Below the pieces are notes generated by a model. That model had not been told where the DNA came from. It searched no databases and was given only the letters and a program-made list of their open reading frames with translations. 64,000 nt of DNA from Nymphaea colorata. Its lineage: Eukaryota; Streptophyta; Magnoliopsida; Nymphaeales; Nymphaeaceae. A program made the position numbers and the translations under genes. This document shows, in pieces, positions 1 through 11,012 of the stretch (position 1 is its first letter; every line of letters begins with the position of its first letter). The stretch covers positions 20,553,934 to 20,617,933 of the forward strand of contig NC_045138.2 of NCBI RefSeq assembly GCF_008831285.2, read 5' to 3'.

Positions 1-13
1 TGTTGATAAGTAA

Positions 14-466
14 TGGCCTACCAATGGCTTCTTCTCCAGGCAGAGGCCATTATCCGGCTGCCTTTTCAGATGTGACACGAAGCTTGTTTTGCTTTGCTCT
101 AACTCAATTGCGTCCCAGTTGTATTATAAGTGGATAGGTTTCAATAATTGCACCTTCTCTCCCCACTCTACTAAAAAATGGATTATGACTTTGTTGTATA
201 TCTTCATATCTGTCAATGTCATGAAGCAACCAAAGAAGCGGATGACGGTAACAGCTAGTGTATCAATTTCGGGTTCCTGTCAATCTAAATGTTTCTTGCA
301 CCACTGGAAGTTGTGGGCCTTAGAGTGGTGGAACTCAACCTTACTCCATAAATTTCCTCCTCTCCTTTCTCTAGTGAAGTCAATTCCAAAAAACTTGCAG
401 CAGCAAGAAACATGTCTTCATGGGAGAAAACAGCTCAGAAATAGTTTGAGGCGACTTTACTGGTAA
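14..466 (+). other. Unrecognised open frame at the window edge, possibly the 3' end of a gene
   Basis: One plus-strand frame is open from base 14 to the TAA ending at 466, with its first ATG at 89. The base composition is more balanced than in the flanking DNA. A splice acceptor-like pyrimidine tract ending in CAG lies at about base 30-41, so this could be the last exon or 3' untranslated region of a gene that begins outside the window. The translation is rich in Trp, Leu and Ser and shows no domain I recognise. It may equally be chance. Confidence 0.15.
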
Positions 467-582
467 ACAAGTCAAGCAGCTGGTAGTTCCTCTCAAGAAA
501 AACTTGTCTGTGCATGTTTATAAGGGCTTGACTGGACTCATTCAGTTGTTTTATATAAAGAGAGAAACGGATGAGTCGGTGG

Positions 583-970
583 TAGGAATGTAGAACTAGC
601 GAACCGAGCTCGAGCTTTATGATGTGAGCTCGATTTGGACTTGGTAAACCGAGTACGAGCTCATACTCGACTTGTTTAAGCTTGTGTCACGTGATTCACA
701 TACATATATTTTTAAATGAAAATGAAAGCCATTTAAAAGAGTGTTAAAATTCCCTAAAAATTACCAACATGCCCACAAAGATGAACAAACGAGCCGAGTC
801 AAGTTTAAACAAGTCGAGTTTGAGCGAGTTTAAACAAGTCATGCTCGTGTAACTCGAATTCAACTCTTTTATAACTTGAGTTTTAACTTAGGTTTGAGCT
901 TGAGTTGTTTAATCTTACAGGAGCGAGTTCAAGTTGAGTCTGAGTTGGGTCGACTTGTTCTACATCCTTA
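583..970. mobile_element. hAT-like MITE with 8-bp target duplication
   Basis: The left end reads TAGGAATGTAGAACTAGC and the reverse complement of the right end reads TAAGGATGTAGAACAAGT, so the ends are imperfect inverted repeats. Flanking them are GTCGGTGG (575-582) and GTTGGTGG (971-978), an 8-bp duplication with one mismatch, which is the hAT length. The interior is built from repeats of GAGTTTGAGC/GAGCTCGAGC-like words and has no coding capacity. The superfamily call rests on duplication length alone. Confidence 0.7.
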
Positions 971-978
971 GTTGGTGG

Positions 979-1620
979 CAGAATTCTGGGTGCTAGAGTC
1001 ATCATGAATGGTCTTGACTATTGAATTTTGTCATTACTGGCTGTTGAGAAGGTTGTGAATTAATACTAGATGACTAAAATGTTTTCTCTTCTTTTTCTTC
1101 TCATAACACTCATAATGTCAAGCATCTCTAGCATGTGATTAGCAACAGTGAAAAGGCTCGAGAGTGCCAAAGTTTCCTGCACTCAGGGGAAAGTGCATCT
1201 CATTGCTGGAGCTGTTCAAACTAATTTCCAATGGCGTGCTATTATTCAGTAGCGCTTGACTCCCTTGTGCTATTGAACTGAGTTTTTTTAGCTCCAGAGC
1301 TCTCCCATTCTCTTGCAGGGTCTGTCAATTCTCCTTGTGAACTAAACCAATGACCAAGATTAAGTATTCATGATATGAGGAAATGAGGACCTTGACTATC
1401 CATAATCACCCAGCTTACTCATAACGGCCATTTGCTCCTCCGTTGTAATAAATGGTTAAGAGAAAAACACGAAAAAAAGTGTGAACTAGTATAAAATTAT
1501 AAAAATGACATCAATTTTTTCTTCTTGTTTTCTTACAAACATGTCACAGTAGATCAAAGGGCCCTCATGTGATGACTATGGATAACAAAGTTACTATGTA
1601 TATATTATCAAATGTGTTGT
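979..1620. other. Intergenic, nothing recognised
   Basis: Between the hAT-like and the CACTA-type MITE I see no long frame, RNA gene or clear repeat. Confidence 0.5.
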
Positions 1621-1623
1621 TTA

Positions 1624-1789
1624 CACTACAAAAAAAGATAGTTTCACCTGCATGTGAAAAACAAAACGTAGGTGAAACTTGACTTTTATCGACGTTTGGG
1701 GCTAAATGTTAGTAAAAGCATCATCGAGGCTTGTCTTTTTTCACTGACATTTCCTGGCCATCGGTAATGCTTAGTTTTTTTTTGTAGTG
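1624..1789. mobile_element. CACTA-type MITE
   Basis: The 166-bp element begins CACTACAAAAAAA and ends TTTTTTTTTGTAGTG, its inverted complement. It is bounded by TTA at 1621-1623 and TTA at 1790-1792, the 3-bp duplication typical of CACTA elements. Inside, short words such as ATCGACG, GTTAGTAAAA, CACTGACA and CATCGGTAA recur in both orientations, as in CACTA subterminal regions. The stretch at 61.2-61.6 kb uses the same vocabulary. No coding capacity. Confidence 0.8.
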
Positions 1790-1792
1790 TTA

Positions 1793-3104
1793 GTATGTTC
1801 TATGACATTGATAATATATATTTTTTATCTATAGATTGGACGACATACATGTTTTTAGAGTGCTAAAAAATATAAGATTCAAAATAATCATAAATTTTCA
1901 ATGTCAAATTTTATGGGCCACATATACAGCATTTTTAAATTGTCTAACAACACATAAGAAAGCTTGTCATTGCCTTAATTTAACATTTAAATTGAACACA
2001 CAGATTCATTGACTTGAGACACCGCAGGCACAGACGTACCAAGAGAATAGATTAATCAATCACACATGGGAATGATTTTTCCAAACCCATCACTCTCACT
2101 TTCCCTCTCCCTCTTTTTTGTTTTAGGCCGAATTGCTTTCTTCTAGGAGCTGCTTTGAAAGGTAGATGTGATATGAACATGGCATCTGGAATCATTCTTC
2201 GCTTATCATTTCCCCACGAAAATTGATGTTTGGAGGTACTTTACGCCAGCGATGATTAGTGGTGAACATCATTTTCACCACCCACTGGAGCAAGCGACCG
2301 ATTCAGCTTGTGTTTGTCCAATACGACACTCTTTCTACAGTCTCATAAAATAGAAATTCGACCATGAATGAATTTTACATGTTCCAAAAAAAAAAAAAAA
2401 ATTTCATTGTGTGGATAAGATTTATAGAGATTTTTCTGAGCAATAGTCCTTGTCGTAAAATTCAATTTACACAATATTGAAATGAAAGATATTATAAGTT
2501 TTCTTGCTCATGTAATCGAGCCATTAAAGTAATTCTCATCAATATATATATATATATATATATATATTCCCTTACTTGGTACCCTCGAAAACCTCTGTCT
2601 ATATTGGCATTCCGAATCACAGGAGGATAGGGCCTCCAACCCTTTTGTTAAAACATAAGCAAAAAAATTGTTATACATCATTCAAGAATTGCATCAAAAT
2701 ATATACAAAATTTACATAAAGGCTGGCATAGAAATGGTATCAAAACTTGGGTTGATCTAGAGAATGCAACACCTGTTGCTAAAAACATTGATATTTACAC
2801 GGTAACGTTGGAAAACACCTCTACTTTCAAAAGATATTTGAAGCCATCTAAGCCAAGTGTAAGATATTTACGTCATTTTTGTCCATGGAAGATTGCAAAA
2901 TCACATCAAGAAGGTAAGTTTCACTTTTGTCCCCAAGAAAGGATTTAACACCTGTCGCCATTCAATAATCAATGAATGGTGTCATCTTAGCTCACTTTCA
3001 AAGGGTACGTGACATGGATAACATGTCATGCATATGGACTTATGCACAATTATACAGTTGCTTTTGCGTTAACAAAGTCGTATGAGAATAGTCAGGGGGT
3101 TTAG
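1793..3104. other. Intergenic, one (TA)n run
   Basis: No gene is supported here. A (TA)n microsatellite occupies about 2541-2567 and an A-run lies at 2386-2401. Confidence 0.5.
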
Positions 3105-3272
3105 AATGGGCCCTAGCTCTACCACAACTTTTTTTTAAATTTATATATAAATTTTAGAAAATTTCACTTGTCGTATATAAAAATTAAAAAAAAAAAGAAA
3201 TATTTCAACTCCCCTCAAAATTTAGAAACTTTAATTCGACCCTCATGAAAAAATTCTGGCTCTACCCTTAAA
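3105..3272 (-). mobile_element. Short GGCGGAGCCA-family element, copy 1 (type A)
   Basis: This copy reads in reverse: it starts with a GGGCCCTAGCTCT-like end and finishes with TTCTGGCTCTACCCTTA. In the other orientation it gives the type A pattern: GGGNAGAGCCAGAA, TTTTTCATGAGG, AATTAAAGTTTCTAAATTTTG, then a T-rich stretch with CAAGTGAAATTTTC. Other copies lie at 7889, 10255, 15555, 19690, 31952 and 34553. It has no coding capacity. The class is unknown; it is MITE-like. Confidence 0.6.
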
Positions 3273-3955
3273 AATAATACTTAATCCTTAGATGGTGGAA
3301 GGTGTATGTCATCTGTGTTTGTGTTACGGATTAATGTGATAAAATCAGCCAGCATTTTGATTTTAATTTGGCCAACATTTTGATTTTTGTAATCCTATTA
3401 TGTTGGGTAAAATGCATCGACCAGAGGCAGAGCCAAGCTGCAGGTTTCTTTATTTTCAAATCAATACCTTTAAATACTTGCTATGTTATGTACACGAGTG
3501 GTCTTTAATATATGAAAATCGCGAAGAGTGCGCCCTCGAGACAAGTTTTTGTAAATCTAATTTTCAAACATGCTGACCTATGAAGGGCTTGTATTTTGCT
3601 ATAATGCAATAAATAAACTCAAGTGATACTAGGTTGAAGCCATGACTAACGACACTTGGGAGAAGGATCCTTTCTAAGCCTCATCATAACATTGTTGGAT
3701 GTCGACGAATATATAAGATTAAGCCCTATGCGAATATATAATTCTAATTGTTTTTGTTCAAAGCGATGCTGGTTTATAAGGGCTATAGTCTACGAGAAGG
3801 AATAAAATATTTGACATTTTCAGTCTTATGGTCAAACTTGCTACTATCAAACTGGTTTTAATTATCTATTAAATAGTCAAATATGGTATATTCATCAACT
3901 TGATGTTAATAATACTTTTTTTACAAGACATTCATGACTTATCTTATAAGATAAG
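3273..3955. other. Intergenic, nothing recognised
   Basis: No gene or clear repeat is visible in this stretch. Confidence 0.4.
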
Positions 3956-4464
3956 ACATAACCATGGATGTCACTAAAAAAATTGTCTAAGGTCTAAATT
4001 ATGCAGTCTCCTAAAGTCACTTGATGGCACGTGGATTTCTAGAATTTCCAAATCTGACTGATCACTTTATTAGAAAGTCCTCCATTTCCAGTGCATACAT
4101 TTTAATTTATATGGATGATATTATACTAAACAGCAGCTTGGTTCAAGAAGTGTAGGATCTTATCAAGGATATTGGTCAACATTTATCTATTCAACACTTG
4201 CAACATCTCTTGATCACAAGCTAAATCTGTGGTCAGCCTTAATGTCTCCAATACACCTCTCTCAAGATATGAACAAACCAGGTTGACATATGCTAATTTA
4301 TATCAAAGTCTTGTTACGGCGCTTCAGTTTGTAACTTTGTCCCGTCTAGGTATGGTTCATGCTTGAACCAACAAAGCGCTCATTGGATTCATGTCAAGCG
4401 GATTCTATGGTATCTCCAACTCCAAGCTGGGACGGAGTCCCAGTCAAAAGTTTTTTGTTACAAG

Positions 4465-4662
4465 CAAGGGCGGAGCCAGGATTTTCTTCAAGGACGGGCC
4501 GACAGTCTGACTTCTGGATTCGGGTAGAGCCAAACTGAATTATAATACAAAAAATACATTACGTAATTAAAAAATATTATTTTTTTCAATGTAAATTTTT
4601 TTTTTCATCGACTGGGGTGGAGCCATGGCCTAGGTGGGCCCCCCCTTCCCTCCGCCCCAGGG
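4465..4662 (+). mobile_element. Short GGCGGAGCCA-family element (type C), nested in the Copia remnant
   Basis: Starts AGGGCGGAGCCAGGATTTT and ends with GGAGCCATGGCC...CCCTCCGCCCC. A close relative with the same order of words (CGGAGCCAGGATTTTTTC, GTCGGGC, TTTTTTCAATGTAAA, CCATGGCC, CCTTCCGCCCC) lies at 13321-13518. It separates the RT and RNase H parts of the older Copia copy, so it inserted later. Confidence 0.55.
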
Positions 4663-4774
4663 TCAAACTATAGTTTTAAGTTTTTAAAAGGAACTAAAAT
4701 ATATTTTTTCAAATTTTTTTAAAATTTACATGTAAAATTTTAAATAATTAAAAATCTGGAGAGGGGCGATGGCT

Positions 4775-5006
4775 AAGGGTGGGCGTCGGGCCGAGCCACC
4801 GCTGGGCCGACCCGGTTCGGCCCGTTTAAGTTTAAAAAATATATATATTTTTTATTTTTTTTGTTTTAATAATATATATTTATTATTAATAAATATATAT
4901 TATATTTAAAAACATTATTTTATGATTAAAAAATGTTTTTTATTTTTTAAACCGGCCGGATCGGGCCCGCCTTTACCGGGCCGGCCCGGCCCGATGCCCA
5001 CCCCTA
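4775..5006. mobile_element. AAGGGTGGGC-type MITE, nested copy
   Basis: Left end AAGGGTGGGCGTCGGGCC; right end GGCCCGATGCCCACCCCTA, its near inverted complement. The 9-mers beside it, GCGATGGCT (4766-4774) and GCTATGGCC (5007-5015), agree at 7 of 9 positions, a worn target duplication. The core is AT-rich with GGCCCGGCC-rich shoulders. A second copy with a better preserved duplication is at 43632-43925. The 9-10-bp duplication points to a Mutator-like or similar origin, which is an inference. Confidence 0.65.
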
Positions 5007-5404
5007 GCTATGGCCCTTGCTGGCCCCTACCTCCAAGGCACTCTTTCACACAGTCTGAAGTCAGAAAATCTCAAATTTGATTGGAACTATACTCTAATGC
5101 TAATTGGGTATCATTCCTAGATGATCATCCATCCACTAATGCTAACTGAGAGGTCATCCACTGTCTGCACCAAATTATTGAAACTGATTATCATTTTATG
5201 CAAAGAAGGTGGCTAAGAAGAAGGTTTGGATTAAATTTATCTCTTTCCATGAACAAATTATCGATATTCTCACCTAGGTTTTTCCAGGAACACAATTACA
5301 ATTGGTTGAAGGAAGAGCTCAACCTGATTAATACCCAGTTTTACTTAAAATGAGCATGTTAGATGCAAGACATTTTGATACTAAGCAATAAGAAACCATT
5401 ATAA

Positions 5405-5480
5405 CCCTTCATATTTCAAACCGATGGTAAAAAAACAAAACCCTTCATATTTCAAACCGATGGTAAAAAAACAAAAAGGT
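5405..5480. repeat. Two-copy 36-bp tandem repeat
   Basis: The word CCCTTCATATTTCAAACCGA plus the following GATGGTAAAAAAACAAAA occurs twice head to tail without visible differences. Confidence 0.85.
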
Positions 5481-5575
5481 GTGAATCAGTACTAAATGAC
5501 AAAATGTCCCATCACCTTTTTTTTTTTGTTTTCTTATGTGAAAAAAATGAGACACTATCATCTAAGTGCTTAGAT

Positions 5576-5641
5576 TTTCTTTCTTTCTTTTTTTTCTCTC
5601 TTTCTTTTTCTCTCTCTTTTTATATACATATATACTCTTTC

Positions 5642-5706
<65 letters not shown>

Positions 5707-5820
5707 TCAGTTTAATATTTTGATCATATGAACACCTTCTGCTTATTGTTTTTCTTTTAAATATCTATCTGTTATATATATATATATATATAAAAGAGAG
5801 AGAGAGAGTGTGTGTGTGTT
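5576..5820. repeat. TC-rich, (TA)n, (GA)n and (GT)n microsatellite cluster
   Basis: A TC-rich tract (5576-5620) is followed by a (TA)n run (5647-5703). After a short unique spacer comes a compound (TA)n(GA)n(GT)n run (5772-5820). Confidence 0.95.
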
Positions 5821-5829
5821 TGAAAGGGT

Positions 5830-6160
5830 ACCACTTTGAATAAAAGGCACGAAGGCAAGAGCTGGTCAGAGCACGTGTACTCACATGGCGCGCACGTTAG
5901 CATTGAAATGCAAGTGCGTGGTACGAACGTGGAGGACAGACATATATAATAGAGCAAGAACGTCCGTCCCTCCTCCTTCCACCGACCTCACAACGCGCCA
6001 GGTGGTGGGGGTAGGTCTCGCGAATCTTTTCTCTTCTCTGCACCGCCTTTCTCTTTATAATCGATCGATTGGCTTCTTGGAAGGACACTGGCAACTCACT
6101 TTCCCTTCCCACTCTTCTTCCCACAGTCTTATCATTTTACCCAATGAACAATGAAATGAC
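5830..6160 (+). promoter_or_regulatory. GC-richer promoter-like stretch without an obvious gene
   Basis: This block stands out from the AT-rich flanks. It has a CACGTG core at about 5873, CpG-containing words, two TATA-like sites (near 5942 and 6053) and a CT-rich stretch. It resembles a plant core promoter and leader, but no coding exon I recognise follows. It may be the stranded upstream part of a gene fragment or a piece of an element. Low confidence. Confidence 0.2.
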
Positions 6161-6833
6161 ATACAACCGCGTAAATGATGTCGATTAGCGCGCATGATTA
6201 GTACGTCCGTTTGTAAGTTACAGATACGTGTTCGAGTTTTTTAAAATAATTCACCAACACATTCTTCAGTGAAAAGATAAGCGCTTTTAAGAAATTCACT
6301 AATCACATTCTTAAATTCAATTTTATCAACGTTTCAAATTCCTCACACATTTTCACTCTCTTGCTTTTGTCTTGGTGGTCATTATGGCTGGTGTGTGAAA
6401 AATTATGCCTCAGCAATGTAAATTGCATGTCAAGTTAGAACTTTGACCCAAAATAAATCAAATAAGGACTTGGTACAACCTTTGAGACAAAGTTTGGTAG
6501 GCAGTCAGTTTTTTTTTTTTTCCTAAAGTTCGGGACTTGAACTCCCTTATACTGCAAAAATGAGGATACTGCATTCGGAGGCCAAAAGCAAACCTTATAT
6601 CCTATAGAGACAAGTGGTTGGGTTGTGAGTTTCGGTTCTCCTCTGAGCAGCAGTAGGATGAAATACTTCTCATGCTTATCTGGAAGGACTTCCTTAACAT
6701 ATAGAAAGGTAATTGAAAATTTTCTAATCATGGATAACTAGAACATTGATACGACAAATATGAAACCTCTAAGTGCCAAGTTCTGAAACAAAGCAGAATT
6801 AATAGTCGGACTTTCGAGCGTATACAAAATTTC

Positions 6834-7000
6834 AGGGGTAGAGCCAAAAGTTTTTTGGTATGGGGCATTAGTAATGAAATTTAAAATTTTTGAGAACCAT
6901 CATTATGTAAATGAGAAAAATTACCTTGAGGTATGAATATGGTAATACACAATTTTTTATGTGTTTGTGTGGGCAATTGCCCACACTTGCTTATCAAGAA
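6834..7000 (+). mobile_element. GGCGGAGCCA-family element (type B)
   Basis: Starts AGGGGTAGAGCCAAAAG, then the order AATTTAAAATTTTTGAGA, ATGTAAATGAGAAAAATT, CTTGAGGT, and ends around TGTGTGGGCAATTGCCCACA, a perfect inverted word. Related copies are at 12340-12512 and 35196-35370. A further GTGGGCAAGTGCCCACACC end lies at 7291-7310, suggesting a second overlapping copy. No coding capacity. Confidence 0.55.
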
Positions 7001-7888
7001 ACAAATAAATCATGAAAATCTGACCTTTTTTTGGGGGTCGGATTTCATGATCTAAACAGTTTAAAACTGTTAAACATGATACTTATAAAGTGTAGTCTAT
7101 GCATTGGATCATTTTCATAATTAATTTTCTTGAACATATAGATAATTTGGACGTTCCGCATTCATCTGTACATGTGTAAAATTTGCAAGAATTAGCCAAC
7201 CGAATTAGACTTTTAAGCGGTACCTGTATGTAAATTCAAAAACCAGCTATGAAATTTCAATAGAAAAATAACAAATTTTTTTTTTGTGGACATGCGTGGG
7301 CAAGTGCCCACACCTCCCTTTGCCCCTAGACTATATTAATGTGCATGTGTGTGCGGGGACAGCGCTTATTATCAATTGGCATATGAAGAAAGCATACCAT
7401 GTTAATTATGTCATCAATGACATGTTGTGGGTGTCAAAGTCATAAAGCTTTGAACTTCAAAAGCCTTGAAGATTCCAACCTCCTAGCCAAGTGGATGGAG
7501 CTATTTTAACATGATTTCTTGCTGATAGTGTTGTACATTTCTTATATGAGGAAACATGATTCTAATAATTAGCTGTCTGTGGGTCTTGAAAGCACATGCT
7601 GCTCTATGCAACAATTTGGGTTTTTGCAACCAACTAGCTAGCCTGTACTGGGTGCATGTATAAGACAGGTCAGGAACATCAATCAGCCATTTTGCTGGAA
7701 ATTCCATGGCAAGGTGTTCAACTTGCTTGTCCTTCAAGATCTATGCCAGCTTAAGATTTCACATTATAATTCCAACCTAAGATTTGCTCTTTCGGATCTC
7801 CTGACTGCAGATTTTGTGGGTGACCTACAAGAGTTTCAATATCCAGGGTGTCATGCTTTGCATAAATTAGACAAGAGTATTGGCTCCA
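7001..7888. other. Intergenic, nothing recognised beyond a stray element end
   Basis: Apart from the GTGGGCAAGTGCCCAC word near 7291 I see no feature. Confidence 0.4.
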
Positions 7889-8070
7889 GGGCGGAGCCAA
7901 GGTGGGGCCCGGAAAGGTCTTGGCCGCATCTCAAAAAACAAATTATATGTAAATTTTAAAAAATTTCATTTGTTCTATGTAAAAATTTTGAAAAATGATA
8001 TTTCGGCCCATATCAAAATTTAGAAACTTTAATTCAGGCCCCCTCATTAAAATTTTCTGGCTCTGATGCC
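7889..8070 (-). mobile_element. GGCGGAGCCA-family element (type A), reverse copy
   Basis: Begins AGGGCGGAGCCAAGGTGGGG and ends AAATTTTCTGGCTCTGATGCC. The interior contains AAAATTTCATTTGTTCTATG and AAATTTAGAAACTTTAATTC, the reverse of the type A core. A partial GGGGCCAGAAGGTCCTTGG fragment follows at about 8225-8275. Confidence 0.6.
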
Positions 8071-8279
8071 TAAAAGAGGCTGAAGTCCCTCCCACTTTTC
8101 TCAGCTCTCGAGATCCAAGATTGTTTCGAGATCTGGGTGAAGAGCGGTACCCCATCAACCATTTTTTCAGTAGCTTTATAGGGGCCAAACTAACATTTTC
8201 AAAAAAATTACTTTGGGACTAATTTATTTTTCATGGGGCCAGAAGGTCCTTGGCCCCCGCCCCCCTTGCATGGCGTAAT

Positions 8280-9880
8280 GAGTTTTTTTAATATATAATT
8301 TTAGTGGCTGGGATTTGTTTATATATTTAACATTAAATTCCATTTAAGCAGCTTTCTAGAAATAGAAATTCTGTAGTGGTTGGGGTGGAAGTTGTCATCA
8401 ACCAACAAGTTTTTAATACGTGGGGTCGCGGACAGTGTGAACCATCAACTACTTTGGGATGAATTGTGTATTGTCTAGTCTTATAATTTAGGTCCCTATT
8501 GGACTCAGCAAGTTATCGCTTTGTCACAAGAATCTCAATATTATCGAATCCAAGAGGCTATCACGATCCCAACTCGTAACCCACCGCCCAGAAAAGAGGT
8601 TGAAGGGCTCCCCATTCCAGTGCCTTTAGGGTCTTGGCCTGCATCAGTGTCGAGAGTTGTTTCTTTGTTATTAAAGAAAAAAATCCAAGCTACCATCAAT
8701 TTAATTCACCGTCTCATAAGGTGTCAAGTCATTATAATGATATCAGAGCATAGTTCAACGCTCGGACTTGAGGTCCCACACGGTAAATACATGTGCCTTA
8801 AAGAAATATGTAGATTATAACACCTAACATTGAAACTCTAGGTCAAAAGGATTTAACTAAAAAGAATTTTCAACAGCGCCTAATCAATTACTCATGACAT
8901 AAACTTGTTTTTGAAACCATGCAAGTGTGCACGCAAGCACACACATGCATGTACTCTCTCTTAGACGTCAAATAATTTTGATTACTCCGAGCACTTGGAA
9001 GGGCATGCATTTCAACGAAAGAAGTAAGATATGAGATAATTGATCTCGTTTTCATTGGCATTCATGGAACACGCATCAACTTGTGCACTTTAAGAGTGAG
9101 GATGAGGAGTATCTCATTCTATCGTCAGGCTGAACGCCAAAGCCTCCACCCTCTTCCCCGCCCCTCTTTGCCAGGGTACTAGGCATGCTTTTGGTATCCT
9201 GGATTCTACATCCACTATGATTCAACATGCATATAAGTGTCTCCTCTTTTGTAGCACATGGAGTTGTCATTAGGAATGCTCGAAACAAAGACTGACCGTC
9301 GGCCGTCTGTTGCGCAACACTTTTGGAATCAAATTGCGTGGCAGTAAGCTGTAAAGCAAAAGAGGAAGACGATGTCAATAGAAACACTGATTTTCGTTAA
9401 AATAATGGAATAATACGAGAAATCCAAGGCCTTAAAATATAAAAGTAAAAATTGCAACAACAATTTTAAAAAGTTCAAGACGGCCTGGTTCTCATAATTA
9501 ATGTCATGTACTATGCATGCTATAGATACATGGGTCAGATCTAGTATGGGCATTTTCCCAATTATGGCTTTTGTGGAGTCCAATCCCAACCATACTATGA
9601 TCAGATGTCACCAATATCTGATGTATGAAATAATTTTGTGTATTTTGTTAAACATTTCCTGAACTTAGGGTGCTTACATAGAGCATTTTTTTAATGCCTC
9701 AAGTGAAAACACAATTGAGGCCATGTCGGCAAGAACCCATGTGCTGCGCATTTTGAATTCAGGGAATGCAGCAAAACTTGATCCAAATTGAATCAGGTTG
9801 GATGTTCAGAGTTTGTCCCATGACAAAAGTAGGAGCATCCAAGCTATAAAGCACCAAAAATGTACCCACTTGGCCCAGAG
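8280..9880. other. Intergenic, nothing recognised
   Basis: Several short frames exist but none shows a domain. A tRNA-Met primer-site look-alike at 8738-8749 is discussed among the rejected items. Confidence 0.4.
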
Positions 9881-9885
9881 CATAG

Positions 9886-10200
9886 AGATGCCAACCGGCC
9901 TAGATCCGCACTAGGATTTGTCTTTGAATAGATCAGCTGAATGTATCCATGGATAACCAGACCAGATACAAGCTGGATACAAGAATCCTGCATCTACATA
10001 CAGCTAACAGTGGCGGAGCCATATATTGGGACCTAGAGCTTAGAGACGCCAACCAGCCGAGATCCGCACTAGGGTTTCGATTTGTCTTTGTATAGATAAA
10101 CTAAATGTATACACCGAGAATCGGACCAGATTCAAGTAGGATACAAGCATTCAATGTGTACATACAGTTGGCAGTCACAGAGTCACATATTGGCTGGTGT
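9886..10200. repeat. Two-copy diverged tandem duplication of about 150 bp
   Basis: Two adjacent blocks share GCCAACC, GATCCGCACTAGG, TTTGTCTTTG, AATGTAT, GACCAGAT, CAAG, GGATACAAG and ACATACAG in the same order. The first runs about 9886-10030, the second about 10046-10200. Each is followed by a GGAGCCATATATTGG or GAGTCACATATTGG word, an end of the GGCGGAGCCA family, so the duplication may have carried an element end with it. Confidence 0.7.
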
Positions 10201-10254
10201 GGCAGTTGCGTGCACTAGTCCTACAATATTTTGTTTATCTTTATATATGTGCAA

Positions 10255-10434
10255 GGAGGGAGCCATAAATTTTTCATGAGGGGGACATAATTAAAGTTTC
10301 TAAATTTTGACTAGCGGTGAAAGATCAATTTTTAAAATTTTTATATAAAGCAAGTGAAATTTTCACGTATAATTAAAAAAAAAAATTGAGGTGGGACCAA
10401 GGCCCATGTGAGCCCTACCCTGGCTCCACCTCTA
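10255..10434 (+). mobile_element. GGCGGAGCCA-family element (type A)
   Basis: Starts GGAGGGAGCCATAAATTTTT, continues CATGAGG, AATTAAAGTTTCTAAATTTTG, CAAGTGAAATTTTC, GTGGGACCAAGGCCCATG and ends CCCTGGCTCCACC. The two ends are inverted relative to each other. Confidence 0.7.
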
Positions 10435-10437
10435 TAT

Positions 10438-10730
10438 ATATGCCTTCAAATATTTGCTTATTTGTATACACTGATGCCCCATTAAAGGATGAAATTTAAA
10501 GACATTTTGGTAAAAAGAATGTTATGTTCAAGTGTATGCCTTCAAATATTTGCTTATTTGTGTTCACTGGTGCCCATTAAAATAATGGGCGCGTTGGCTC
10601 GATTTCATTTCCCGGATATCAGACATAATTCATTCACTTTGTCATAGAAAGCATCCGTTTTTCTAATATTCTTGTCCCAAGAAGGCAAGCTTACAAGACA
10701 TTTTGATAAAAAGAATATTACGTTCTTGAA
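10438..10730. repeat. Dispersed short direct repeats
   Basis: ATGCCTTCAAATATTTGCTT (and the TATTTGT that follows) occurs at about 10440 and 10535. AGACATTTTGRTAAAAAGAA followed by TRTTAYGTTC occurs at about 10500 and 10693. The pattern suggests a partly erased tandem duplication. Confidence 0.7.
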
Positions 10731-10828
10731 ATATATGAACGCCATGATCTTGTTTCATAAAATATGGTGTGACCGCCATTCGTCGGCAGCCGACTGCCTC
10801 AATAAGATAAGTGCGGAGATCATAAACC

Positions 10829-11012
10829 AGAGCCGGGGGGGGGCACCTAGGCCATGGCTCCATCCTGGCCAATGAAAAAAAAAAATTTCATTAAAAAAAA
10901 TAAAATTTTTTAATTGAGTCATGTATTTTTTGGATTTGAATTTAATTTGGCCCTACTCAGATACTGAGGTTGGACTATCAGACTGCCATGAAAAAAATCT
11001 TGGCTTTGCCCC
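10829..11012 (-). mobile_element. GGCGGAGCCA-family element, diverged reverse copy
   Basis: Contains CCTAGGCCATGGCTCCATCC at the left and ATGAAAAAAATCTTGGCTTTGCCCCT at the right (shown as separate words in the sequence), with A-rich and TTTAATTTGGCCC stretches between. It is a diverged member of the same family. Confidence 0.45.

Larger units (their letters stand above)
3956..5360 (+). pseudogene. Decayed Copia retrotransposon, RT and RNase H part
   Basis: Plus-strand fragments match the end of a Ty1/Copia polyprotein in the right order. At about 3985-4040 there is an LKQSP-like piece. At 4107-4145 the frame reads ILIYMDDIILNSS, the RT active-site box (family YVDD). At about 4295-4420 comes the region equivalent to YRSLVGALQYLT. 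At about 5093-5137 SNANWVSFLDDHPST corresponds to the RNase H SDADWAG..DDRRST box, followed by an ETDYHFM piece and an EQIIDILT piece near 5255. Stops and frameshifts break every block, so it is dead. Two younger elements are inserted in it (4465-4662 and 4775-5006). Confidence 0.7.

Noticed and set aside
8738-8749. TGATATCAGAGC as a tRNA-Met primer site of an LTR element
   Set aside because: One mismatch and no LTR-like CA end before it; no second LTR or polymerase piece nearby.
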